Assembly: GCA_007127095.1 (NCBI GenBank)
Contig: SKZY01000475.1
Coordinates: 1 to 34,347, forward strand
From: Planctomycetaceae bacterium
Lineage (GTDB): Bacteria > Planctomycetota > Planctomycetia > Pirellulales > Pirellulaceae
Direction of reading: 5' to 3'
DNA length: 34,347 nucleotides
In this document: in pieces, positions 1 through 8,697 of the stretch
How positions within the stretch are numbered: position 1 is the first letter of the stretch
Layout of the letters: every line of letters starts with the position of its first letter
Notes under the pieces: generated by a model
The model's input: the letters and a program-made list of their open reading frames with translations, nothing else
Databases searched by the model: none
Told to the model about the DNA's origin: nothing
Program-made: the position numbers and the translations under genes

Positions 1-786
1 GCTGTTGCTGGTCAGGTACTTGTGCCCCCAGCGGTCGAAGTCCATCCCGTGTTGAGCGCCACCCGGTACGGCCCGAAACGCGCGGTCGCGAGGGTCGATC
101 GAAAAATCCTGGCGCCCCAGTCGCAGCGGGCTCGGCAACGTGTCGCCGGTGATCTCGCCGGCATTGCTGCTCGACGCGCCATGCAGACGAAGGTCCGGCC
201 CCCAGCGGAAACTGTTCATCATCCCCTGGACATTCGAACGGCTGAAACCGCTGAACCAAGTCTGTTGTTCGCCGACGATCGCACGGCCCTGCGCATCGTC
301 CTCGATCGGATAGAAGAAGATGTAGGGTGGAGCCCCGACGATCACGCCGCCCGGCCACGATTCGACCGCGGTCGGCCAGGAAATGCCCTCGGCCAGCGTT
401 TCGACCTCGTCCATCTGGCCGTCGCCGTCACGATCGGTCAGCCGACGGACCCGGCCCAACGATTCGCTACCACGTTCGCTGTAATCGATCATTTCGACCA
501 CGATCATCCGCCCGGCCGGGTCGAAGCAGAAGGCGATCGGGTCGACGACCAACGGTTCCGCAGCGACCAACTCGACACGATAGCCGGGAGCGACATCGAA
601 CGATGCCAACGCCTCGGCCGGCGACAGTGGGTCGAACCGCTCGAGCACGCTGCTGGGCACTTCCTCCGCAGCCACCGACTCGTCGCCCAACGATTCTCGG
701 ATCGAGCCAAAGGGAAAAATGACCAGGCTCAGCAACCCGACCAACGCAGGCATTGAAATCAACCAACGGACGAATCGATACGTCAT
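1..786 (-). CDS. PVC-type membrane-bound dehydrogenase domain protein, N-terminal part (cut by window edge)
   Basis: Reading the minus strand from ATG at 786 gives 262 uninterrupted codons to the window edge; the rest of the gene lies to the left. The protein opens with a Sec signal or anchor (hydrophobic stretch around residues 8-27), then a soluble glucose dehydrogenase-like beta-propeller start (FDVAPGYRVELVAAEP, near residue 63) with an Asp-rich loop (DRDGDGQMDEVE) typical of planctomycete propellers. An AAGGTG Shine-Dalgarno at 795-800 lies 8 nt before the ATG and supports this start. The family usually continues with HEAT repeats and a C-terminal c-type haem domain, which cannot be seen here. 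It lies downstream of, and on the same strand as, a ThuA gene and a larger relative (1960-5511), so oxidation of a carbohydrate or alcohol outside the cytoplasm is likely, substrate unknown. Confidence 0.85.
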   Translation of the reverse strand, partial: MTYRFVRWLISMPALVGLLSLVIFPFGSIRESLGDESVAAEEVPSSVLERFDPLSPAEALASFDVAPGYRVELVAAEPLVVDPIAFCFDPAGRMIVVEMIDYSERGSESLGRVRRLTDRDGDGQMDEVETLAEGISWPTAVESWPGGVIVGAPPYIFFYPIEDDAQGRAIVGEQQTWFSGFSRSNVQGMMNSFRWGPDLRLHGASSSNAGEITGDTLPSPLRLGRQDFSIDPRDRAFRAVPGGAQHGMDFDRWGHKYLTSNS

Positions 787-873
787 CTCTTGAGCACCTT
801 GTGGGTTTCACAGAAAGGGACTGGCGGCGAAGCTTCTCAAGAGAACCGCAAGCCGCACGAGTTAGCAATCTGC

Positions 874-963
874 GGGAAAAAAGTGTCAGGCACCTTTTGC
901 GAGGAACTCGCCCTTCGGGTGCTTCGCACAACAGGTTCCAGACACTTATTTCCCGCTCGATCC
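874..963 (+). repeat. REP-like palindromic repeat, copy 1
   Basis: The outer arms AAGTGTC (881-887) and GACACTT (941-947) pair perfectly. The inner arms are imperfect, and the loop carries CTCGCCCTTCGGGTGC. Flanks GGGAAAA (left) and ATTTCCCGCTCGATCC (right) are shared with the other copies, so the unit is about 90 bp. It sits in the 186-bp gap between the ThuA gene and the next PVC-type gene. Confidence 0.8.
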
Positions 964-972
964 TTTGCCACT

Positions 973-1950
973 TTAACGCTTGGGGTCGAGGTTTGCGTTC
1001 AAATCGTCAACCGTGACCTGCGAGGCAACGCCGCCTGCCGGGACGTCCGCCTTCACGACCCATAAAAGGGCGTTTAAAACCACTTTTCGAAAAGCGTCGT
1101 TTCCCCAATTGTCATGAAAATGACCACCGGTGAAGCCGAATCCCCGTCCGCCATCGGGCCGATCGACGGCCCACATCATCGTTTCCGCCCGTCCCCGGTT
1201 CGCCTGGATGTGCTCATACGGCCCCGGCGGGTAGACGTAGGGACCGTCGCGGACCTCGTCGCTCGGTGTGGCAACCAGGATCGGTACGAAGTTCATCCCC
1301 GCGACATCCGCCGGTTCGATCCCCGCGATGCGACCAGCGAAACGCATGTTGAAATACCATTCGTCCTTGATCTGGAACGGTTCGACGCCGCGCGTGATTT
1401 CGTGATCGGGAAAACTTAAAAACTGAGGTTCCCACATCGGATTGCACGAAAACATGTGCTCATAATGACCTCCTATCCACCGCCGAAACTCTTCACCGGC
1501 CTGCTCGGCGATCACTTCCACGCCGTAATGTATGAACCCCAGGCCGACACCGTCACGGGCCCAACGGTCGATCAGCTGCAAACGTCGTCCGTCCTCCTGA
1601 ACCGCCTCGTGTCGCCCGCCGCCATCCATAAAAAAGACGATCCCGTCGGCCCCTTCGAACACGCTTTCATCTTCTGGCCAACCGTTCAGCAACACGCGGA
1701 CTTCCAGACCAGGTGTGTCCTGGAGGCATTTGGCCAGCAACTGCACGCCGGCATTGAACTCATGCATCCGCGGCGGGTGCGACGGTTTACCAGCCATCAA
1801 GATCAATGTCCGCTCCGGCGCCGCTCGCACGCTACCGTTCGGTTGTTCGGCCACAGCCGGTCGCGAATTCGCAGCCCACGATCCCAACACGGCGAACGCT
1901 ACCAACCACGCGATCGCCGGCAGCGCTTTCAGTAACCATTTCCGTAACAT
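973..1950 (-). CDS. Exported ThuA-like domain protein
   Basis: 325 aa. Residues 1-35 form a Sec signal peptide (basic start, hydrophobic core, AVA-type end). The rest is a ThuA-like (trehalose utilisation, glutamine-amidotransferase-like fold) domain: a first strand RTLILMAGKPSHPPRMHEF, GIVFFMDGGGRH, and GVGLGFIHYGVEV. C-terminal motifs include GRAETMMWAVDRPDGGRGFGFTGGH cut into conserved Gly/His turns, as in other planctomycete ThuA proteins. ThuA domains are linked to sugar metabolism, but the reaction is generally unknown. The gene starts 9 bp after the stop of the large PVC-type dehydrogenase (1960-5511), so the two are almost certainly cotranscribed. Such ThuA/PVC-haem pairing is common in Planctomycetota. 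No strong Shine-Dalgarno is visible, consistent with translational coupling. Confidence 0.88.
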   Translation of the reverse strand: MLRKWLLKALPAIAWLVAFAVLGSWAANSRPAVAEQPNGSVRAAPERTLILMAGKPSHPPRMHEFNAGVQLLAKCLQDTPGLEVRVLLNGWPEDESVFEGADGIVFFMDGGGRHEAVQEDGRRLQLIDRWARDGVGLGFIHYGVEVIAEQAGEEFRRWIGGHYEHMFSCNPMWEPQFLSFPDHEITRGVEPFQIKDEWYFNMRFAGRIAGIEPADVAGMNFVPILVATPSDEVRDGPYVYPPGPYEHIQANRGRAETMMWAVDRPDGGRGFGFTGGHFHDNWGNDAFRKVVLNALLWVVKADVPAGGVASQVTVDDLNANLDPKR

Positions 1951-1959
1951 TTCTTGACT

Positions 1960-4900
1960 CTACCTTTGCGGGTTGCGAATGAACGAAATCAGATCGGCCA
2001 GATCCTGTGCCGAGAGGACTTCAGCGAGATTGCCCGGCATCAACGAGCGAAATGACTCGACCCGTGTCTCGACTTCGTCGGTTGCCAACGTGATCGTTTT
2101 TCCGGCCGAATCGGCGAGTCGGATTTCGGCGTCATCCTCCGACTGGACCATGCCGACAACGACCCGGCCGTCTTCCATCAGCAAGCTAGTCGTCCGGAAT
2201 GCCGCGTCGACATTCTGATCCGGCAGCATGATGTCTTCGAACAACCGCGCGACGCTGCGGGTGACGACGCCGTCTAATTGGGGACCTACCAACGCCCCGC
2301 TGCCGCGGAACTGGTGGCAGGCCGCGCAATGACGGGTATAGATCGCCTGCCCCGCCACCCGATCGCCGCGAATCGATTCGACCTCATTCAAAAGCTTCGC
2401 CTGAGCCGCCAAGTCGACCGGGTCCGACTGCGGCAATTCGGCGGTAATCTGCTGCAAACGGCCGCGTGTATCGGCATCCAGTCGCGGTTCGAGCAACTCA
2501 CGTACCGAATCCTCCGTCAGTACGGCGGGACTGATCCAACCTCGTTCGCAGACGTCCAGCAACGATTCGAGCGAACCGCCACGACGAACCCACGATCGGG
2601 CAAACCCCGGCTCCTCGCGGGCGGATAGGTGAGACGTCAACTTTCGAATCGCCTCCTCGACCGGTTCTCGATTGGCGGCATCAGCTGTAGCGGCATCGAC
2701 GGCGGCATTGACCGCCAAATATTCTTCGACCACTTCTCCAGCCAATACGGCCAATCGCGGCGCGTCGGCATAGCTACTCAACAACGCTTCCCAATCTCGT
2801 TGTCGACGAATCGCCGCGATTGTCGTCGCGACCTCGAGCCGGATACTCGACGAACAACGATCGGATGCCGCGATCTGTTGCAGTGGTTCGAGTAACTCGT
2901 CGAAACGCATCCGCCGTGACCATCGCAAGGCAGCCCGCAGGTCGTCATCGGCCACGATCGGGTCGATCCACTGCGGCTCAAAACCGCCGATCGCCAGCCA
3001 AGCGTAGGCGCCGCCGGAATCGCCGTCCCGACACTCGATCCGGACCGATTCACCGTCGGGCAGGTCCAAATCCCAGTGAATCTGGGTGGCGGTATCGCTC
3101 CGCGGCGTCAGCTCGGTTCGAAGCACCTCACCGTCGACAGCTCGGACCAGGCGGATCAGGTTTTTGCCATGGTCGCTTTGGTCCGGCGGTCCACCATGGC
3201 CGGCGATCCAAAACCGGATGCTCGGCGGCGCCGGGAACGGATCGGAAATCAGGCTTCCGGTATAACTTTCGCCGCGGGTGTGGCTGCTCCGCAACAGCCC
3301 GTCGCCCGCATCGCGACGAGGGCGGGATTGAAGTCCCCAGGGCTGACCATCGGTGGTGGTCCAGCCGACCGTCAGCGGTGCCTGGCGTGTGGTGGTTAAA
3401 AAAGATTCCAATCCCTGATTCGCCAAACTCAACGCCCACTCGCGGAGCGCTCCCTCGGTTTTTCCAGCCGCATCACCTTTCCCCTGGGCGGCAAGCAAAA
3501 TCTCGAGCATCTCTCCCTGCTCGGCCAGCGAACCTGCGGTGATTTCGCGTGCCAATCCGACAACGGGGCCGAGTGAGTCGAGGCTGGCATGGGTCGCGGC
3601 ATGCCGCACGAGTTCCTGTCGCAGCGTGGTTTCGGGATTCCGGGTCAGGAACGCGACCGACGGTGCGACGACGATCTCATCGGCTACACCCAACAGGATC
3701 GAGGCGATCTCGGTCGCCATCCGCTCCGCACTCGGGCCACCGATCGACTCCGAATCGAGCAACTGTCGCCACAACGGTGAGTCCGACGTCAGGCGGGCGA
3801 GACGATTTCGAATCGCGATCCGCAGCGATTGTCGCAGCACCGGGTCATCATCGCCGACTTCCAACAGCCGCTCGGCCAGACGGCGAACGTCACGGTCTTT
3901 ACTCGGGACCCGGCCGATCGCTTCGGCGGCGGCACGAGCGACATGGGCGTTCTCATCATCCAAGGCAGTCATCACCGCGACTTGTAGGGCCGACGACCAA
4001 GCCTCTCGCTCAGCGGCAACAGCGATCGCCACGACGCGTTGCCGAGCTTCGCCGATGTCGGAAATCGCCGCAGCCAGCGCCACCTCATCGAGTCCCGCCA
4101 ACTCGCGTTGCCGCTCCCGCACGCTTTTCGCATCGCGGTACGCAGCGGAAGAATCGACCTCGCCTGCCGTCGTCTCGTTAGCTGACTTTGCGGCCGGCGA
4201 ATAGCGGATCTGCCAGATCCGACCGCTGGTCCGATCGCGTTCAGGATGGTCCAACGGCACTTCGTAATGACCGATAATCTTGTTGTAAAAATCGGCGACG
4301 TAAAGATTCCCCGAATCGTCTAACTGCAAGTCGACGGGACGAAACCAAGGGTCATCGCTCGTCAGAAAATCAGGCAATTCGATCCCGCGAGCCGTCGCGC
4401 CTCGGTACGTCAACAGGTCGCGGTTGATCCGCGAGGTCATCACGTTACCGCTCAACAATTGGCCTCGCAGCGGCACCAACGGCGACGCGTCGTCGATGTA
4501 GACGATTCCCGAGATCGCGGTGCTACCGTGTAGGTGGTCGATCGTCGGTGGCAGAAAGCCGAGCCCGTCGTGCGGCCGGCCAAAACTCGGATAACTCGCC
4601 CCGGCGATCAATTGCGTGATCGGTTTGCTGTGACAATCGGCCGAATACCAATATCCCCAATCATCTCGCGTCAAACCGAACGGATTGACTTGGCCCTGCG
4701 TGTAAAGCTCAACACGGCTGCCATCGGGCCGAAAGCGAAAGGTGTTCCCCGATTCCATCCGTACCTGATGGCCGTCCTGACCGGCGACGATCGAACGGTT
4801 GTTGAATCCGTGGCAGGCATAGATCCAGCCGTCGCCGCCGTCCCGCAGCGCGTTGACCATCCCGTGGGTGTCGCGAGTGGTGTCGAACGGGCCGAGGATG

Positions 4901-5511
4901 ACTTCACGCTTGTCGCACACGCCATCGCCAGTGGTATCGCGCAGATAATAGAGGTTGGGGATACTGAAGCAGATGCACCCGTCGCCATACGGCAGCACCC
5001 CGATCGGGATGTTCAAGCCGTCGGCGAACGTCGTCACCTGATCGGCGTGGCCATCACCCGTGGTATCTCGCAAAACCTGAACCGCGTCACCGGGGCTCGC
5101 GCCGGATGGGTCCGGATGCGGGTAGGCAGTCGTTTGCGTCACCCACACTCGGCCCTCGCCATCGACCGCGATGTTGATCGGTTTAGCGATCTCCGGTTCG
5201 GAGGCGAATGATCGAATCTCAAAACCGGGCGGCAAGTGAAAGCCGGCCCGCTGTTCCTGTGGCGATCGCCAGCGGGTCGGACGCACCATCTCGCCGTAGA
5301 CTTCCTCACCCGTCGCCGGGTCAGCCGCACCGGGAAATCGCGACGGACGAATTTCACTTTCGACAGCTTGCAATGCTGAAGTGTTTTGGCCGCTCGCTCG
5401 GTCGATGACGAGCCCAGAGCAGCTCAGGACCCCGAGCGAGATGATCAACAGCCGAAAGGAACGTCGTGAACGGTCGTCGGTGGAGCACTGTCGCCGGATG
5501 CAGGGTTTCAT
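1960..5511 (-). CDS. PVC-type dehydrogenase: beta-propeller, HEAT repeats and C-terminal cytochrome c domain
   Basis: 1183 aa from ATG at 5511; an in-frame TTG at 5544 would add 11 residues but is less likely. A hydrophobic signal (about residues 19-35, with LSC near its end, possibly a lipobox) exports it. Residues about 70-430 form a six-blade propeller of the membrane-bound dehydrogenase type, with repeated DTTGDG loops and conserved HGMVNALRDGGDGWIYACHG-like signatures. HEAT-like helices lie near 460-570, then a galactose-binding or beta-rich stretch. The C-terminal PVC-type cytochrome c has CAACH at residues 1062-1066 (bases 2314-2328); MPGNLAEVLSAQDLADLISF near the end may supply the distal Met ligand. 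Known of the family: predicted sugar or alcohol oxidation with electrons passed to haem; the substrate is not predictable. First gene of an operon with the ThuA gene 9 bp downstream. Confidence 0.9.
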   Translation of the reverse strand: MKPCIRRQCSTDDRSRRSFRLLIISLGVLSCSGLVIDRASGQNTSALQAVESEIRPSRFPGAADPATGEEVYGEMVRPTRWRSPQEQRAGFHLPPGFEIRSFASEPEIAKPINIAVDGEGRVWVTQTTAYPHPDPSGASPGDAVQVLRDTTGDGHADQVTTFADGLNIPIGVLPYGDGCICFSIPNLYYLRDTTGDGVCDKREVILGPFDTTRDTHGMVNALRDGGDGWIYACHGFNNRSIVAGQDGHQVRMESGNTFRFRPDGSRVELYTQGQVNPFGLTRDDWGYWYSADCHSKPITQLIAGASYPSFGRPHDGLGFLPPTIDHLHGSTAISGIVYIDDASPLVPLRGQLLSGNVMTSRINRDLLTYRGATARGIELPDFLTSDDPWFRPVDLQLDDSGNLYVADFYNKIIGHYEVPLDHPERDRTSGRIWQIRYSPAAKSANETTAGEVDSSAAYRDAKSVRERQRELAGLDEVALAAAISDIGEARQRVVAIAVAAEREAWSSALQVAVMTALDDENAHVARAAAEAIGRVPSKDRDVRRLAERLLEVGDDDPVLRQSLRIAIRNRLARLTSDSPLWRQLLDSESIGGPSAERMATEIASILLGVADEIVVAPSVAFLTRNPETTLRQELVRHAATHASLDSLGPVVGLAREITAGSLAEQGEMLEILLAAQGKGDAAGKTEGALREWALSLANQGLESFLTTTRQAPLTVGWTTTDGQPWGLQSRPRRDAGDGLLRSSHTRGESYTGSLISDPFPAPPSIRFWIAGHGGPPDQSDHGKNLIRLVRAVDGEVLRTELTPRSDTATQIHWDLDLPDGESVRIECRDGDSGGAYAWLAIGGFEPQWIDPIVADDDLRAALRWSRRMRFDELLEPLQQIAASDRCSSSIRLEVATTIAAIRRQRDWEALLSSYADAPRLAVLAGEVVEEYLAVNAAVDAATADAANREPVEEAIRKLTSHLSAREEPGFARSWVRRGGSLESLLDVCERGWISPAVLTEDSVRELLEPRLDADTRGRLQQITAELPQSDPVDLAAQAKLLNEVESIRGDRVAGQAIYTRHCAACHQFRGSGALVGPQLDGVVTRSVARLFEDIMLPDQNVDAAFRTTSLLMEDGRVVVGMVQSEDDAEIRLADSAGKTITLATDEVETRVESFRSLMPGNLAEVLSAQDLADLISFIRNPQR

Positions 5512-5624
5512 AACGATGCGAATGCCGCGTAAGGGTCGAGCCAAAAGTACGTTCCGATAGCTTAACCTGTCGATCGAAACGGCGGTAACCGTCGGCTAAG
5601 GGCTGATGGCAATCCGTTCGCAGG

Positions 5625-6506
5625 TCAGCGGCCGCGGACCTGCGAAGCCTCGCCGCTGCGGAAAGCCCGGATCCGATCGCCATCGTGGATCAGCAGCGAG
5701 CCCGATTCGTCGATGCCGACACAGCGGCCCTCATGCCGGAAATCGCCGACATTCAATCGAACCAAGGTGCCGGTCAACAGACATCGCCGCCGCAATTCCG
5801 CCAACAACAACTCGGGCCCCGACCAGAGCGACTCGAAGCAGACGTGCAATTGGGCGATCAATTCCGGTAACCACTCGTATCGCTGGTGTGGTCCCCGGGC
5901 GAGCCGTTCCAGCGAATCGGCTGGCTGATCGATCTGCTCCGCGAATGCCGACAGATCGGTGGCAACGTTCAAGCCGATCCCGACGACGAATCGGTCGGGA
6001 TGATTGGCGACCGTTTCGACCAGCACGCCGGCCACCTTGCCACCGCCGACGTAAACATCGTTGGGCCATTTGATTCGAGCCGTAACGGGAGCGGCCAAAA
6101 ATTCGATCGTGCGGGCCACGGCGACACCGACGGACAGCCCAACCAGCGGCCCCGAGCCGGGCGGCAACCAACCGGGTCGCTCCGTGCTGGCACGATCCTG
6201 TGGCACCTCGCTCGCGGTTAAAGGCGTCCCACATAACAGCGAAAAGGTCAATGTCCCGGCATCGGCAACCCACTGCTTACCGAGTCGACCTCGCCCCGCG
6301 GTCTGACGATCGGCCAGATAAAGCCTTGGTAACATCGCGGCATCGACTGTCGCGGTGGCCAACTCACGAGCCGCCGCGGAATTGGTCGAATCGACTTCGG
6401 CGAAGTAGCGAATCGAGCCACAAGCCGCGGTTCGCAGGAGCTGCTGACACGCCGACCGGCCTGCCTCACACACATCGTCGTCGATCGAGACAAGCTGATC
6501 CGTCAT
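5625..6506 (-). CDS. birA: Biotin--[acetyl-CoA-carboxylase] ligase
   Basis: 293 aa. It activates biotin with ATP and attaches it to the carboxyl carrier protein of acetyl-CoA carboxylase in the cytoplasm. Visible signatures: DSTN at residues 39-42, the adenylate loop GRGRLGKQW at 71-79, KWPND at 146-150, the catalytic-loop Lys in GGGK (157), and a C-terminal SH3-like domain (GTLVRLNVGDF onward). There is no N-terminal helix-turn-helix, so it should be a monofunctional ligase and not a repressor. The start at 6506 is chosen because its ATG overlaps the upstream stop as ATGA; a longer in-frame reading back to 6587 would lie entirely over the upstream gene. It is the third gene of a coupled trio. 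The other biotin gene in the window, bioD, is unlinked at 22100. Confidence 0.95.
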   Translation of the reverse strand: MTDQLVSIDDDVCEAGRSACQQLLRTAACGSIRYFAEVDSTNSAAARELATATVDAAMLPRLYLADRQTAGRGRLGKQWVADAGTLTFSLLCGTPLTASEVPQDRASTERPGWLPPGSGPLVGLSVGVAVARTIEFLAAPVTARIKWPNDVYVGGGKVAGVLVETVANHPDRFVVGIGLNVATDLSAFAEQIDQPADSLERLARGPHQRYEWLPELIAQLHVCFESLWSGPELLLAELRRRCLLTGTLVRLNVGDFRHEGRCVGIDESGSLLIHDGDRIRAFRSGEASQVRGR

Positions 6507-6781
6507 CGTGTCAACGCTTGAATCAACAGCAGGACCAAAGGGAGCAAGAAAGCCGTCAACACGATAAACACGGTGTAATATTGCCACGACGACAGCCGCG
6601 ACCCACCACGCCCGCTGACGTCGCGAATCCCGAACTCTCGCTCCAAAAACTCCTCATATTCGTCCTCCTCCTCCGCGGCGTCGCCTTCGCCGTAACCGAG
6701 GCTGTCGTCATACAGATCGTCCTCCTCCGACTCCTCATCGGGATCCTCCCAGGCGTTGCTACGACCACGGCGGTTGATCAT
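6503..6781 (-). CDS. Small acidic protein with one C-terminal membrane helix
   Basis: 92 aa; I recognise no family. Residues about 12-50 are extremely acidic (runs such as DEESEEDDLYDD and EEEDEYEEF), followed by a short basic patch and one strongly hydrophobic helix (about 69-88, VFIVLTAFLLPLVLLLIQAL) ending in TR. It looks like a tail-anchored protein with a disordered acidic cytoplasmic part. The ATG at 6781 overlaps the stop of the upstream hydrolase as ATGA, and its own stop overlaps birA's ATG the same way. This fixes both ends and argues that it is a real translated gene. An earlier in-frame start at 6808 is possible but would overlap the hydrolase more. Function unknown. Confidence 0.85.
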   Translation of the reverse strand: MINRRGRSNAWEDPDEESEEDDLYDDSLGYGEGDAAEEEDEYEEFLEREFGIRDVSGRGGSRLSSWQYYTVFIVLTAFLLPLVLLLIQALTR

Positions 6782-7683
6782 CGGACCGCCTCGAAACGGG
6801 TCAACCAATCCCGCAGTTTGGCCACGACATGAGCGCGTTCGGGTTCGTGAAAAATTTCGTGCAGCAGCCCCGGAAAACTGACGAACTCGGCTCGTTCGCC
6901 AGCCCGCAACGCAAACGACTCACTCGCCCGATGACTGGTGATCGGATCGTCCTCGCCGTGCATTAACAGCGTCGGCAGATCGAGGGCCGCGGCGTGGTCC
7001 AACGCGTACCGCCCCTGAGCCAATAACTGGGTGCCGAGGTACAGCGACAGCCGGTTGTGCATCAACGGATCTTCACGAATCTCCTCGATCACCGTCCGGT
7101 TATGCGTTAGTCGATCGCCAGAAATCGGCGTGCGGATCGTCCACCACGGCAGCAATCGGCCGGTCAACCACGCGGCAAAGATCTGAGGCCGTGGAGGTGG
7201 CTTTTGTGGCAAAAACATCGGCCCCGAAAGAACTAAGCCGACCGGACATATCGACTCGCGAGCAACCTCCTGACGGCGGAGTACGTAATTGGTCGCTAAG
7301 TTGCCACCCATGCTGTGCCCTAGCAGTACCAGCGGCAGATCGGGGCAGACCGTGGCCGCGGAATCGAGCATCGTGCCCACCTCCCTCAACGTCTGATCGT
7401 AGCTGGCGATGTGCCCTCGCCGACCCGGCGACAAACCATGGCCGGGCAGGTCGACAGCGACCACGCACCAACCCGCGGCCGTCAAATCCTCAGCCAATGA
7501 ACGATAACGTTGGCCGTGCTCGCCGAGCCCATGGACGATCACCAAACCACCGACAGGCTGTACCTCGGGTCGCTTCCAAAAACGTCCGCGCAGGTCGCCC
7601 CGAAATCCCGATAACAACGCCTCCTCGATCATCCCCTCGCCCGTTTCGATACCCTCGCCCGTTTCGATCCGCTCCACCGTCAC
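6778..7683 (-). CDS. Alpha/beta hydrolase, monoacylglycerol lipase / lysophospholipase type
   Basis: 301 aa from a GTG start. The fold shows the oxyanion motif HGLGEHG (residues 51-57), the nucleophile elbow GHSMG with Ser124, Asp246 in MHGEDDP and His275 in PGLLHE, a complete catalytic triad. This matches the Hydrolase_4 group, which cleaves monoacylglycerols or lysophospholipids; the natural substrate here is unknown. No signal peptide is seen, so it is probably cytoplasmic. The GTG is preferred because AAGGAG lies 4 nt upstream; an ATG at 7632 is the alternative. Between the two starts is an exact tandem peptide repeat (IETGEG twice) encoded by an 18-bp DNA duplication. First gene of the trio with the small acidic protein and birA. 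Confidence 0.9.
   Translation of the reverse strand: MTVERIETGEGIETGEGMIEEALLSGFRGDLRGRFWKRPEVQPVGGLVIVHGLGEHGQRYRSLAEDLTAAGWCVVAVDLPGHGLSPGRRGHIASYDQTLREVGTMLDSAATVCPDLPLVLLGHSMGGNLATNYVLRRQEVARESICPVGLVLSGPMFLPQKPPPRPQIFAAWLTGRLLPWWTIRTPISGDRLTHNRTVIEEIREDPLMHNRLSLYLGTQLLAQGRYALDHAAALDLPTLLMHGEDDPITSHRASESFALRAGERAEFVSFPGLLHEIFHEPERAHVVAKLRDWLTRFEAVR
7634..7668 (+). repeat. 18-bp tandem duplication at the hydrolase 5' end
   Basis: The 17-mer CCCTCGCCCGTTTCGAT occurs at 7634-7650 and again at 7652-7668. It encodes the repeated IETGEG residues and keeps the reading frame. Confidence 0.9.
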
Positions 7684-7790
7684 TTCGCTCCTTCGCCGTG
7701 AAACGTCGTCAGCAGTTCCAGACAGCTCTGTTTGTACTCGTCATCGGCAGAGCCACGAGCCCCCTATCGCAGCGACTATCGGCCGACCGC

Positions 7791-8633
7791 TCAATCCCTA
7801 CCGACTGCCCAACGGGTTCCGGCAGCAACCACCGCCTGCCAAGTATCGCTCCGCATCGTCTCGTTGTGATGGCCCAGCGTCGTACCGAAGACGCGAACAC
7901 CGTCCTTTTCGCGGCGCCAAATCACCGGCTGATCGGCTTCCACCTCTTCGCTGTAAGCGGTAGCCAAAACAGTCGTACCAGGCCAGACTCGCTTGATCAC
8001 ATACAGCTCACCGTTGGGAGTCTTCCAGCCGTCGCCCAAGGCTTCGACCAGCCCGCTATCGCGTCCGGCGGCGGTCGGCACCACTGGCAAAGAACGCTTC
8101 GCACGTTCGTGAAAGGTCGACGTGACGCCGAGCAATTCCCGCCACTGGTCAGCCGCGTCGGAGTTGCGGTACGAATGCATCGAACAGTGAACCATCACCG
8201 CCGCGGCACCCGACTTGTGATGGCCGGCAACGATGTTACCGATCAATTTCGGATCCTTCATGTCGCCGAAACACTCGTTGTGAACAACGAAATCGAAGCC
8301 GTCCGCCCAGTCGGGATCCTCATACACGGTCGCACGCGTGTCCTTGTTCTGGTCATACTGATGGATCGTCCAATCGATCGCCCCCAACCGCTTCGTCAAC
8401 CCTTCGGTAATGATTAACTTTTGAGCGTCATAATCGTGGCAACAACCCCCGGTGACCAGCATCCCTCGCAGCGGACTCGTTTTCCCCGACACCGCCGCTT
8501 GGTCGCCCGCCGGAACGTCATCCGCCGCGCCGAACGCACCGCCGGGCATCGACGACGCCGCCGCAACGAGCGATAAGGAAGATAACAACACGTTTCGCCG
8601 AGTTAGGCGAAGCCGGGGTCGAGACTGGATCAT
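7791..8633 (-). CDS. Tat-exported ThuA-domain protein
   Basis: 280 aa. The N-terminus carries a twin-arginine signal (LTRRNVLLSSLSLVAAASS, about residues 10-28), followed by an Ala/Gly-rich cleavage region. The mature part is a ThuA-like domain: LRGMLVTGGCCHDY near its start, a central VHNECFGDMKD, an AAVMVHCSMHSYR strand with conserved His/Ser, and VFGTTLGHHNETM near the end. Tat export implies folding before secretion, often with a cofactor or metal, but no ligand can be named. It is a second, divergent ThuA type compared with the Sec-exported one at 973-1950. It ends 107 bp before the hydrolase start with no clear terminator between. The 64-bp gap to fxsA should hold both divergent promoters. 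Confidence 0.88.
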   Translation of the reverse strand: MIQSRPRLRLTRRNVLLSSLSLVAAASSMPGGAFGAADDVPAGDQAAVSGKTSPLRGMLVTGGCCHDYDAQKLIITEGLTKRLGAIDWTIHQYDQNKDTRATVYEDPDWADGFDFVVHNECFGDMKDPKLIGNIVAGHHKSGAAAVMVHCSMHSYRNSDAADQWRELLGVTSTFHERAKRSLPVVPTAAGRDSGLVEALGDGWKTPNGELYVIKRVWPGTTVLATAYSEEVEADQPVIWRREKDGVRVFGTTLGHHNETMRSDTWQAVVAAGTRWAVGRD

Positions 8634-8697
8634 CGAAAATTAAACTCCCAAGGAGGGCGGCGGGAATCGGCCGCCCCCGCCCGAAAAGAGACGTCGC

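Noticed and set aside
5512-5544. N-terminal extension of the large PVC dehydrogenase from a TTG at 5544
   Set aside because: No Shine-Dalgarno precedes it and the added residues do not improve the signal peptide; the ATG at 5511 is simpler.
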